Assembly: GCA_023386155.1 (NCBI GenBank)
Contig: JAEWKH010000056.1
Span: 1 to 64,000, forward strand
Direction: 5' to 3'
DNA from: Pseudomonadota bacterium
GTDB lineage: Bacteria; Pseudomonadota; Alphaproteobacteria; Rhizobiales; Beijerinckiaceae
Length of the DNA stretch: 64,000 nucleotides
Notes under the pieces: model-generated
The model's database searches: none
Seen by the model: only the letters and a program-made list of their open reading frames with translations
Told to the model about the DNA's origin: nothing
Program-made: the position numbers and the translations under genes
Shown here: in pieces, positions 1-7,185 of the stretch
Layout of the letters: each line of letters starts with the position of its first letter
Position numbering within the stretch: the stretch's first letter is position 1

Positions 1-123
1 CTATTCTGGATTGCGCGACGGACCGCCTCTGTCGTGGTGGCGCTGCCGTGAAGAACCTGGCCCATAGTGCTTCCTTCCATGCCGCGGAAAAGACTGCTCC
101 ATCAAACCCCGGGATCAAACACC

Positions 124-242
124 TAGCGCATCGGACCCAAAAGTGGATCCGGTTTTTCCGGTCCATCCGATGCGCCAGCCAAGAGAAGAAGCATCGGATG
201 AATCCCAAAAGTGCAAGTCCACTTTTGGGTCCGATGCTCTAG
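124..242. repeat. Palindromic interspersed repeat, copy 1
   Basis: The outer arms (about 124-147 and 218-240) are near-perfect inverted repeats built on GCATCGGACCCAAAAGTGGA. A second pair of inner arms (about 160-175 and 190-203) could fold into a cruciform or clover shape. The core AAGTGGATCCGG recurs at 4380-4391 and, with one change, near 43098. This non-coding repeat lies just downstream of the ior gene on the opposite strand. Bases 1-123 hold no gene that I can support. Confidence 0.75.
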
Positions 243-280
243 AGATTGATGAGCAGCCTCTCGGAGGGCCAGGAGATGGC

Positions 281-3200
281 TCATGCGCGAATCTGCGCAG
301 GCCGGCGATCGTCGATCACCACCGGCTCCGCGGCGACATGCTCCCACAGGCGCTCGACATTCGACCTGACCTGATGGATGGCCGCGTCCTTGACCGGGCC
401 GTAGCCGCGGATATCCATCGGGGCCTTGGCGATGGCCGTGAGGTCGGCCATGCGCCGACGGTCGAGATTCTCCAGGATCCTGTCGATCTGGCCCTCGTAC
501 CAGCCGATCAGGCTCCGCTCCATGCGCCGCTCCGCCGTGTAGCCGAAGATGTCGAAGGGCGTGCCGCGCAGCACCTTCAGCTTGGCGAGAGCGGACATCG
601 GCATCTGGATCCAGGGGCCGAAGCTGCGCTTGCGGGGGCGGCCGCGGGCATCGCGCTTGGCGGGCAGGAGCGGCGGCGCCAGATGGTAATGCACCGTGTA
701 GTCGCCCTCGAAGTGCTGTTTCAGCTCGTCGAGGAAGCCGGTTTCCATGTGAAGGCGCGCGACCTCGTACTCGTCCTTGTAGGCCATGAGCTTGAACAGC
801 GAGCGCGCCACCGCGTCGGTCAGCGTCTCGGAGCCGAGAGCGCTTTCGGCCTTGCGGACCCGCGCCACCAGGGCCTCGAAGCGGGCCGCATAGGCGGCGT
901 TCTGATATGAGGTCAGGAACGCGGTTCGCCGTGCGATCACCTGATCGAGCGTCTCGACCTCCTCCGGCTTGTCCCCGGCGACCCGGTGCACGACGTCGGG
1001 ATCGGCGCTGAGCAGCCGGCCCCAGGCGAAGGCCTGCCTGTTGCGCTCGACGGTCACGCCATTGAGCGCGATGGCACGTGACAGCGCCTCAAGCGAGACC
1101 GGCACGAGGCCCTGCTGCCACGCGAAGCCGAGCATCATCATGTTGGCATAGACGGTGTCGCCGAGCAGAGTCTCGGCGAGCGCATTGGCGTCGAGTGTCG
1201 CGAGATTGCCGGCGCCGATCACCCGCTCGATGGCGCGCAGGCGCGCCCGGCTGGCAAGATCGGCGTCGCGGAAGCGCACCACGTCCCCGGTCGGCATTTC
1301 CGCGGTGTTGACGACGGCCCGCGTGCCATTGCGATAGGTGCCCGATGCCTTGGGCGAGGAGCTGACGACGAGATCGCAGCCGATCAGCGCGTCGGCTGCG
1401 CCCTGATCGATGCGGACCTGATGCAGCGCATCGGGATTTGCCGCAAGGCGCACATAGCTCAGCACGGGCCCGAACTTCTGGGCGAAGCCGGTGAAGTCCA
1501 GCACCGACACGCCACGCCCTTCGAGATGGGCCGCCATGCTGATGAGCGCCCCGATGGTCACCACGCCCGTGCCGCCGACGCCGGTCACGAGCAGATCGAA
1601 GGGCTTCGCGAGATCGGGAAGAGCAGGCGAGGGCAGCGTCGCGGCCCGCGCGGCGGCGTCGAAGTCACTCGTCGTTTTCGCCCGCCGGCTGGCGCCTTCC
1701 ACGGTCACGAAGCTGGGGCAGAAGCCCTCCAGGCACGAGAAATCCTTGTTGCAGGTGGAGAGGTTGATCTTGCGCTTGCGCCCGAACGGCGTCTCCTTCG
1801 GCTCGACGCTCAGGCAGTTGGACGCGACCGAGCAATCGCCGCAGCCTTCGCAGACGAGATCGTTGATGTAGGCGAAGCGCTTCGGATCCTCCATCTGCCC
1901 GCGCTTGCGGCGCCGTCGCTTCTCCGTGGCACAGGTCTGTTCGTAGATCAGCACCGTGACGCCGGAAATCTCGCGCAGTTCCTTCTGCACCGCGTCGAGC
2001 TCCTCGCGCGGGTGGATGGTCACGCCCTTCGGCAGATCCGCCGGGTCGAATTTCTCAGGATGGTCCGACACGAGCGCGATGCGCGACACGCCCTCCGCGC
2101 GCACGCTGTGGGCGATGGCATGGACACTCACCGGGCCGTCGACCGGCTGGCCGCCGGTCATGGCGACCGCGTCGTTGAACAGGATCTTGTAGGTGATGTT
2201 GGCGCCCGCCGCGATGGCCTGGCGGATCGCCATCGAGCCGGAATGGTAATAGGTGCCTTCGCCGAGATTCTGGAAGATGTGGCCCTGGCCGGTGAACCTG
2301 GACGAGGCCGCCCAGTTGACCCCTTCGCCGCCCATCTGGATGAGCGAGGAAGTCTCCCGGTCCATCCAGCTCGCCATGAAATGACAGCCGATGCCGGCGA
2401 GCGCCTTCGAGCCTTCCGGCACCTTGGTCGAAGTGTTGTGCGGGCAGCCGGAGCAGAAGTAGGGCGTGCGCGTTGCCCCCGGTACGGCGATCACGCGCTC
2501 GGGATCCGGTGTCAACGCGGCGACACGCTGCGCGAGGTCGAGACCGGGAAAGATCGGATCGAGCCGCTTGGCGAGAACACCGGCAAGGAAGCGCGGCGAG
2601 AGTTCGCCCGTCCAGGGGATCAGCCGCTGGCCGGTCTCGTCGTGCTTGCCGACCATGCGCTCGGGCTTGGAACCCGGGTAATCGTAGAAGTACTCCTTGA
2701 ACTGGCTCTCGATGATGCCGCGCTTTTCCTCGATCACGAGGATCTCGCGCTTGCCCTTCACGAATTCCATGGCGTCGTGCAGGGCGAGCGGCCAGACCAT
2801 GCCGACCTTGTAGATGTCGATCCCATGCGCGCGGCACGACGCCTCGTCGAGGCCGATGAGCCGCAAGGCCTCCATCAGGTCGAGATGCGCCTTGCCGGCG
2901 GTGACGATGCCATAGGTCGCGTCCGGAATGTCGTAGATGCGTCTGTCGATGGGATTGGCCTTGGCGAAGGCATAGACCGCATGCTTCTTCGCCTCCATGC
3001 GTTCCTCGATCTGCGGTCCCGGCAGGTCCGGCCAGCGATAGTGCAGGCCGCCGGGCGGCGGCGTGAAGTCGGGTTCGCGGAACAGGCGCGGCGGACGCAG
3101 CTCCACTGACACGCCGGATTCGACGATCTCCGACACCGCCTTGAAGCCGACCCACATGCCGGAGAAGCGGCTTAAGGCATAACCGTATTCGCCGAATTCG

Positions 3201-3751
3201 AGATATTCGCTGACGCTTGCCGGGTGGAGCGTCGGCATGAACCAGCTCATGAAGGCGACGTCGGATTGATGCGGCATCGACGAGGACACGCAGCCATGAT
3301 CGTCGCCGGCGATCACCAGAACGCCGCCATGGGGAGAAGACCCATAGGCGTTGCCGTGCTTGAGCGCATCGCCCGAGCGGTCGATTCCGGGCCCCTTGCC
3401 GTACCAGAGACCGAACACGCCCTGGACCTGCCGGTCGGGATTGGTCTCGACCTGCTGCGAGCCGAGGACGGCCGTCGCCGCGAGATCCTCGTTGACGGCC
3501 GGCAGGAACTCGATCCGGTGCTCCTTGAGCCGATCCTTGATGCGCCAGAGCTCGAGATCGACGCCGCCGAGGGGCGATCCCCGATAGCCGGATACGAAGC
3601 CCGCCGTGTCGAGCCCCGCCGTCCTGTCCCGTTTGGCCTGATCGAGGACGATGCGGACGATGGCCTGCGTGCCTGTCATGAAGACCCGGCCCGTCTCGCG
3701 GGCGTAGCGGTCGGCAAGCCGATAATCGTCGAGTGACGGAACGCTTTTCAT
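281..3751 (-). CDS. Indolepyruvate (arylpyruvate) ferredoxin oxidoreductase, fused alpha/beta/gamma protein
   Basis: The 1156-residue product matches the fused IorA-IorB enzymes of proteobacteria, which decarboxylate arylpyruvates (indolepyruvate, phenylpyruvate) to aryl-acetyl-CoA with thiamine diphosphate, CoA and ferredoxin. An N-terminal pyrimidine-binding-type domain is followed by a TPP domain with the cysteine motifs CSGCPHNTST and GIGCHFM (about residues 430-460), an iron-sulphur region with CEGCGDC (about 635), and a gamma-type domain starting at GVGGTGVV (about 725). The start at 3751 gives the conserved N-terminus ahead of YRLADRYARETG. It is divergent from an Lrp-type regulator and next to the paa genes, so it may feed phenylacetyl-CoA directly into that pathway. 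That link is inference; substrate specificity cannot be read from sequence. Confidence 0.92.
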   Translation of the reverse strand: MKSVPSLDDYRLADRYARETGRVFMTGTQAIVRIVLDQAKRDRTAGLDTAGFVSGYRGSPLGGVDLELWRIKDRLKEHRIEFLPAVNEDLAATAVLGSQQVETNPDRQVQGVFGLWYGKGPGIDRSGDALKHGNAYGSSPHGGVLVIAGDDHGCVSSSMPHQSDVAFMSWFMPTLHPASVSEYLEFGEYGYALSRFSGMWVGFKAVSEIVESGVSVELRPPRLFREPDFTPPPGGLHYRWPDLPGPQIEERMEAKKHAVYAFAKANPIDRRIYDIPDATYGIVTAGKAHLDLMEALRLIGLDEASCRAHGIDIYKVGMVWPLALHDAMEFVKGKREILVIEEKRGIIESQFKEYFYDYPGSKPERMVGKHDETGQRLIPWTGELSPRFLAGVLAKRLDPIFPGLDLAQRVAALTPDPERVIAVPGATRTPYFCSGCPHNTSTKVPEGSKALAGIGCHFMASWMDRETSSLIQMGGEGVNWAASSRFTGQGHIFQNLGEGTYYHSGSMAIRQAIAAGANITYKILFNDAVAMTGGQPVDGPVSVHAIAHSVRAEGVSRIALVSDHPEKFDPADLPKGVTIHPREELDAVQKELREISGVTVLIYEQTCATEKRRRRKRGQMEDPKRFAYINDLVCEGCGDCSVASNCLSVEPKETPFGRKRKINLSTCNKDFSCLEGFCPSFVTVEGASRRAKTTSDFDAAARAATLPSPALPDLAKPFDLLVTGVGGTGVVTIGALISMAAHLEGRGVSVLDFTGFAQKFGPVLSYVRLAANPDALHQVRIDQGAADALIGCDLVVSSSPKASGTYRNGTRAVVNTAEMPTGDVVRFRDADLASRARLRAIERVIGAGNLATLDANALAETLLGDTVYANMMMLGFAWQQGLVPVSLEALSRAIALNGVTVERNRQAFAWGRLLSADPDVVHRVAGDKPEEVETLDQVIARRTAFLTSYQNAAYAARFEALVARVRKAESALGSETLTDAVARSLFKLMAYKDEYEVARLHMETGFLDELKQHFEGDYTVHYHLAPPLLPAKRDARGRPRKRSFGPWIQMPMSALAKLKVLRGTPFDIFGYTAERRMERSLIGWYEGQIDRILENLDRRRMADLTAIAKAPMDIRGYGPVKDAAIHQVRSNVERLWEHVAAEPVVIDDRRPAQIRA

Positions 3752-3811
3752 CAGCCTCCTCCCGGAGCAAGGAGCATTCTTTGTTGGCTACAAGGATAAT
3801 CCCGGAAGGCT

Positions 3812-3866
3812 GGTAGGTGTTTCCTATCTATTCCTTGTCATGCGCCAAATGTGGTAGATATTTCTC
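3812..3866. promoter_or_regulatory. Candidate Lrp-type operator: two in-phase direct repeats
   Basis: GGTAGGTGTTTCCT at 3812-3825 is repeated as GGTAGATATTTCTC at 3853-3866: 10 of 14 bases are identical and the other four are transitions. The start-to-start distance is 41 bp, about four helical turns, so both sites face the same side of the DNA. They lie between the divergent ior gene and the Lrp-family gene. Lrp proteins bind as multimers to phased sites, so this is a reasonable operator, but it is unproven. Confidence 0.4.
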
Positions 3867-3910
3867 CAAGTCGCCATGGATCTGGCAAAATTTACCAGAG
3901 GGGGCCGGGC

Positions 3911-4366
3911 ATGCTGGAAAAGCAGGACGAGGATATTCTGGTGCGGCTCCAGAGGGAGGGGCGCACGACGAACCAGCAGCTCGCCGAGGATGCGGGCATG
4001 TCCACCTCGGCCTGCTGGCGGCGCGTGCGGGCGCTCGAGGAATCCGGCGTGATCGTGGGCTATGCGGCGCTGGTGGACCGGGAGAAAGCGGGGTTCGCCA
4101 CCTCGGCGATCCTGCATGTCTCGCTCGAGCGGCACGACGCGAAATTCGTCGACGAATTTGTTTCACGTGTAACAGAGCGCCCCGAGGTCATGGAGTGCTT
4201 CGCGACCACCGGCGATGCCGACTACCACCTGCGCGTCGTCGTGCGCGACATGCACGCCTACAACCAGTTTCTCGACGAGTTCATGTTCCGGCTGCCCGGC
4301 ATCCGCTATGTGCGCACCAACGTGATCCTGAAGGAGATCAAGACGAGCGTGGCGCTGCCGTTCTAG
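3911..4366 (+). CDS. Lrp/AsnC family transcriptional regulator
   Basis: A 151-residue protein, normal for the family. It has an N-terminal helix-turn-helix (LAEDAGMSTSACWRRVRALE, about residues 22-41) and a C-terminal RAM ligand-binding domain. I chose the ATG at 3911 because a purine-rich GAGGGGG lies just upstream and the protein then begins at the family's usual MLEKQDEDIL; an in-frame ATG at 3851 would add 20 atypical residues. Divergence from the indolepyruvate oxidoreductase suggests it senses an aromatic or other amino acid and controls that gene. The stop codon TAG falls inside the left arm of a palindromic repeat. Confidence 0.9.
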   Translation: MLEKQDEDILVRLQREGRTTNQQLAEDAGMSTSACWRRVRALEESGVIVGYAALVDREKAGFATSAILHVSLERHDAKFVDEFVSRVTERPEVMECFATTGDADYHLRVVVRDMHAYNQFLDEFMFRLPGIRYVRTNVILKEIKTSVALPF

Positions 4367-4460
4367 AGCGGTTTTCGGCGAAGTGGATCCGGTTCGCCGT
4401 CAAAAAATGCGGCAGCCCAAAGAAGAGAGATGATTCCACGCAAGTGGAAACAGCTCTAGA
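4362..4460. repeat. Palindromic interspersed repeat, copy 2
   Basis: It is bounded by perfect inverted ends TCTAGAGC (4362-4369) and GCTCTAGA (4453-4460). Inside it carries AAGTGGATCCGGTT, the core shared with the repeat at 124-242, and an inner inverted pair around ATTCCACGCAAGTGGAA. The left arm overlaps the end of the Lrp gene and contributes its TAG stop codon. Confidence 0.7.
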
Positions 4461-4481
4461 CATTCGGTCCATAAACCTCTG

Positions 4482-4590
4482 CCTCATCCTGAGGAGCCGC
4501 GGAGCGGCGTCTCGAAGGAGGATCCAGAGAGCAAGGGAGGCGCCCTCGTCCTTCGAGACGGATTGCTGGCGCAATCCCCTCAGGATGAGG
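4482..4590. repeat. Inverted repeat of the CCTCATCCTGAGGAG type
   Basis: The outer ends CCTCATCCTGAGG (4482 on) and CCTCAGGATGAGG (ending 4590) are inverted copies, and inner segments GTCTCGAAGGA and TCCTTCGAGAC also pair. Together they give a long two-part stem with a central loop. This family differs from the AAGTGGATCCGG repeats. I recall similar elements as common between genes in Bradyrhizobium and Rhodopseudomonas. It lies between the ends of the convergent Lrp and thioesterase genes. Confidence 0.7.
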
Positions 4591-4639
4591 GCTTGGGGGA
4601 GACGAAGATCGAGTCAGCCACCACTGACGCAAAGTGTTT

Positions 4640-5059
4640 CTACTTGCCCTCAGCCAGCAGCGCATAAGCGAGCTGTGCCATCGCTACGGGACGCGCGTCG
4701 CCGTCCGTCGCGAGCGTTACGCTGCCGAAGGCCATGGTGCGTCCGAGGCGGATGACCCTTGCCTCCGCCAGTACATCGGCATTGGCCGCAGGGCGAAGGA
4801 AATGCATGGTCTGATCGACCGTCGTCATCGGCCTGTAGGCGCCTCCGGCGGACGACACGGCGAACACCATCGCGGTGTCGGCAAGGCTCATGAGCGCCTG
4901 CCCGCAGATCACGCCGTTGTCGCGACACAGCTTCTCGGAGAACCTCATGCGCAGAACGGCGCCCTCTCTGTCGAGACTCTCGATGGAGAGGTCGAGCGCC
5001 TGCACCCAGGGCGCGAAGACGCTTTCGAGCATCTCCTCGGCGGTTGCCCGATCGAACAT
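4640..5059 (-). CDS. PaaI-like hotdog-fold thioesterase
   Basis: A 139-residue protein of the 4HBT/PaaI thioesterase superfamily. The typical helix region (CRDNGVICGQALMSLADTA, about residues 45-63) is followed by the beta-strand MTTVDQTMHFLRPA. Such proteins hydrolyse acyl-CoA thioesters and often act as housekeeping relief valves that free CoA from dead-end intermediates. It is the last gene of a probable operon after paaZ and the hydratase/dehydrogenase fusion, 35 bp downstream of the latter. It is distinct from the second thioesterase at 17062-17535. The substrate is unknown. Confidence 0.85.
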   Translation of the reverse strand: MFDRATAEEMLESVFAPWVQALDLSIESLDREGAVLRMRFSEKLCRDNGVICGQALMSLADTAMVFAVSSAGGAYRPMTTVDQTMHFLRPAANADVLAEARVIRLGRTMAFGSVTLATDGDARPVAMAQLAYALLAEGK

Positions 5060-5094
5060 GAAGAATCCCCCCGTTTATTGTCTTGTGCTTCCGC

Positions 5095-7185
5095 TCAGGG
5101 ATAGAACTTCGCTCCCGAAGCGGCCCGCCTGACGAGGCCCTCGGCCGGCTCCCAGCCGGGCCCGTCCCGTTCGGCGCGCTCCCTCACCTGCGCGAGAATC
5201 GGCTGCAGCCCCACATGGTCCGCTTCGAACAGGGGGCCGCCGCGCCAGGCCGGATAGCCATAGCCGTGCATCATCACCACGTCGACATCGAGCGGCCGCT
5301 CGACGATGCGTTCGTCGAGGATCTTGCAGGCTTCGTTGACGATGGCGGCGCGGATGCGGGACTGGATTTCCTCGGCCGAAATCGGGCGGCGCGTCAGCCC
5401 GCGCCGTTTGGACGCCTCTTCGACGAGGGCCGTGACGAAGGGATCGACCTCCCGCTTGCCGCCCTCGTAGCGATACCAGCCCGCCCCGGTCTTGCGCCCG
5501 AAGCGTCCCGCCTCGCAGAGCCGGTCGGCAATGTCCACATAGCGTTCGCGCGGATCGCGGGTCGGGGCCAGGCGCTTGCGGCGCGCCCAGGCGATGTCGA
5601 GACCCGCGAGGTCCGACACGGCGAAGGGCCCCATGGGAAAACCGAATGCCTCCAAGGCTGCATCGATCTCGTGCGGCAGGGCGCCTTCTTCGAGCAGGTA
5701 CTCCGCCTGCGGGCGATAGCGCGACAGGATGCGGTTCCCCACGAAGCCGTCGCAGACCCGGCAGACGACCGGGATCTTGCGCAGGCGCTTGGCGAGGGCG
5801 AGGCCCGTGGCGACGACCTCGTCGGCCGTGGACTCGGTCCGCACGACCTCGAGGAGCTTCATCACGTTCGCGGGACTGAAGAAATGCAGCCCCACCACAT
5901 CGGCCGGCCGCGACGTGGCAGCAGCTATCAGATTGACGTCAAGGTAACTGGTATTCGTTGCCAGGATCGTTCCAGGCGGCAGGATGGCGTCGAGATCGCG
6001 GAAAAGCGCGCGTTTGACCTCGAGATCCTCGAACACGGCCTCGATGACGAGATCCCGATCCGCCAGGGAGCTCGTACCAAGCGCATACCCGATGGATTGC
6101 AGGCGCTCGTCCTTCACGGCCGCCGTGATCCGGCCGCTGGCGACCTGCCTGTCATAGACATCCGCGATGCGCGCCTGCCCGGCGGCGAGAGCCTGTTCGC
6201 TCGTCTCGACGACCTTGACGTCGAAACCCGCATCCGCAAAGGCGATGGCGATGCCGGAACCCATCGTCCCGGCGCCCACGATGCCGACCTTCTGGATGGA
6301 GCGCGGCTCGATCGAGTCGAAGCCTGGAAGACGCGTCACCTCCCGCTCGGCAAAGAAGGCATGGCGCAGGGCAGCCGATTGCTCGGACGAGCGCAGCTCA
6401 AGGAATGTCTCGCGTTCACGCGCCATGCCGTCGTGAAGCGGAAGGCTTGCGGACAACAGGACGAGTTCCGCGGCCCTGCCCGGCGCCTCGGCGCCGCGGG
6501 CTTTTCTGCGGATTTCCGCGACCTTCGCTAAGGCCGCTTCGGCCTCCATCGCAGTCACGGCCCGCTCGCCGGTGCGGCGCGGCGGCTGACCGACCAGTTC
6601 TCGCGCAAGCGCCATCGCATCCTGGCGCAAATCGCCGGAGGAGAGGCGGTCGACGAGGCCGAGGCGCAGGGCTTCCGCGGCTTTCACGGTTCGTCCGCTC
6701 GTCGCGAGATCGAGGGCGGCATCCAGTCCGACGAGCCGGGGCAGGCGCTGCGTACCGCCGGCTCCCGGAACCAGTCCAAGCTTGACCTCCGGCAGGCCAA
6801 GGCTTGCCCCCGGCTCGGCCACGCGGGCATGGCAGGCCAGCGCGATCTCGCAGCCTCCGCCGAGGGCCGTGCCATGGATGGCGGCCACGACCGGCTTGGA
6901 ACAGGACTCGATGGCGTTGATCACGTCGGGCAGGTGCGGCTCGCGGGGAGGCTGGCCGAACTCGCGGATGTCGGCCCCCGCCACGAAGGTGCGGCCGGCG
7001 CAGGCGATGACGGCCGCTTCGATCTGCGGATTCCGATCGACGTCATGGATCGCCGCGAGCAACCCGGCCCGAACCGCCTGCGACGTGGCGTTGACCGGAG
7101 GATTGTCGATCTCGATCACGGCGACGGGAGCCGTTGGAATCAGCCTGACCGGCCCGGCTCCCTCGGGTGATGCGGCTGCCGTCAT
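5095..7185 (-). CDS. Bifunctional enoyl-CoA hydratase/3-hydroxyacyl-CoA dehydrogenase (FadB/FadJ-like)
   Basis: A 696-residue fusion. An N-terminal crotonase domain (residues 1 to about 190) carries the oxyanion-hole segments FVAGADIREF and IHGTALGGGCEIAL. An NAD-binding domain begins with VGIVGAGTMGSGIA (about 300), followed by two 3-hydroxyacyl-CoA dehydrogenase C-terminal domains. The start ATG overlaps the paaZ stop by 4 bases (ATGA), so the two genes are translationally coupled. In the phenylacetate pathway, hydration of 2,3-dehydroadipyl-CoA (PaaF) and oxidation of 3-hydroxyadipyl-CoA (PaaH) are usually done by separate proteins. No separate paaF or paaH was seen, so this fusion probably covers both; that assignment is inference. 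Confidence 0.9.
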   Translation of the reverse strand: MTAAASPEGAGPVRLIPTAPVAVIEIDNPPVNATSQAVRAGLLAAIHDVDRNPQIEAAVIACAGRTFVAGADIREFGQPPREPHLPDVINAIESCSKPVVAAIHGTALGGGCEIALACHARVAEPGASLGLPEVKLGLVPGAGGTQRLPRLVGLDAALDLATSGRTVKAAEALRLGLVDRLSSGDLRQDAMALARELVGQPPRRTGERAVTAMEAEAALAKVAEIRRKARGAEAPGRAAELVLLSASLPLHDGMARERETFLELRSSEQSAALRHAFFAEREVTRLPGFDSIEPRSIQKVGIVGAGTMGSGIAIAFADAGFDVKVVETSEQALAAGQARIADVYDRQVASGRITAAVKDERLQSIGYALGTSSLADRDLVIEAVFEDLEVKRALFRDLDAILPPGTILATNTSYLDVNLIAAATSRPADVVGLHFFSPANVMKLLEVVRTESTADEVVATGLALAKRLRKIPVVCRVCDGFVGNRILSRYRPQAEYLLEEGALPHEIDAALEAFGFPMGPFAVSDLAGLDIAWARRKRLAPTRDPRERYVDIADRLCEAGRFGRKTGAGWYRYEGGKREVDPFVTALVEEASKRRGLTRRPISAEEIQSRIRAAIVNEACKILDERIVERPLDVDVVMMHGYGYPAWRGGPLFEADHVGLQPILAQVRERAERDGPGWEPAEGLVRRAASGAKFYP

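Noticed and set aside
1..51. An open frame from the window edge to a TGA at 49-51, possibly the end of a gene
   Set aside because: Only 16 codons are visible, with no recognisable domain; too little to call.
1421..3109. Long rightward frame of 562 codons inside the ior gene
   Set aside because: It is the antisense of a clear 1156-residue enzyme; high GC gives long shadow frames. Same reasoning for the long frames opposite paaZ, paaE, the hydroxyproline genes and the GH2 gene.
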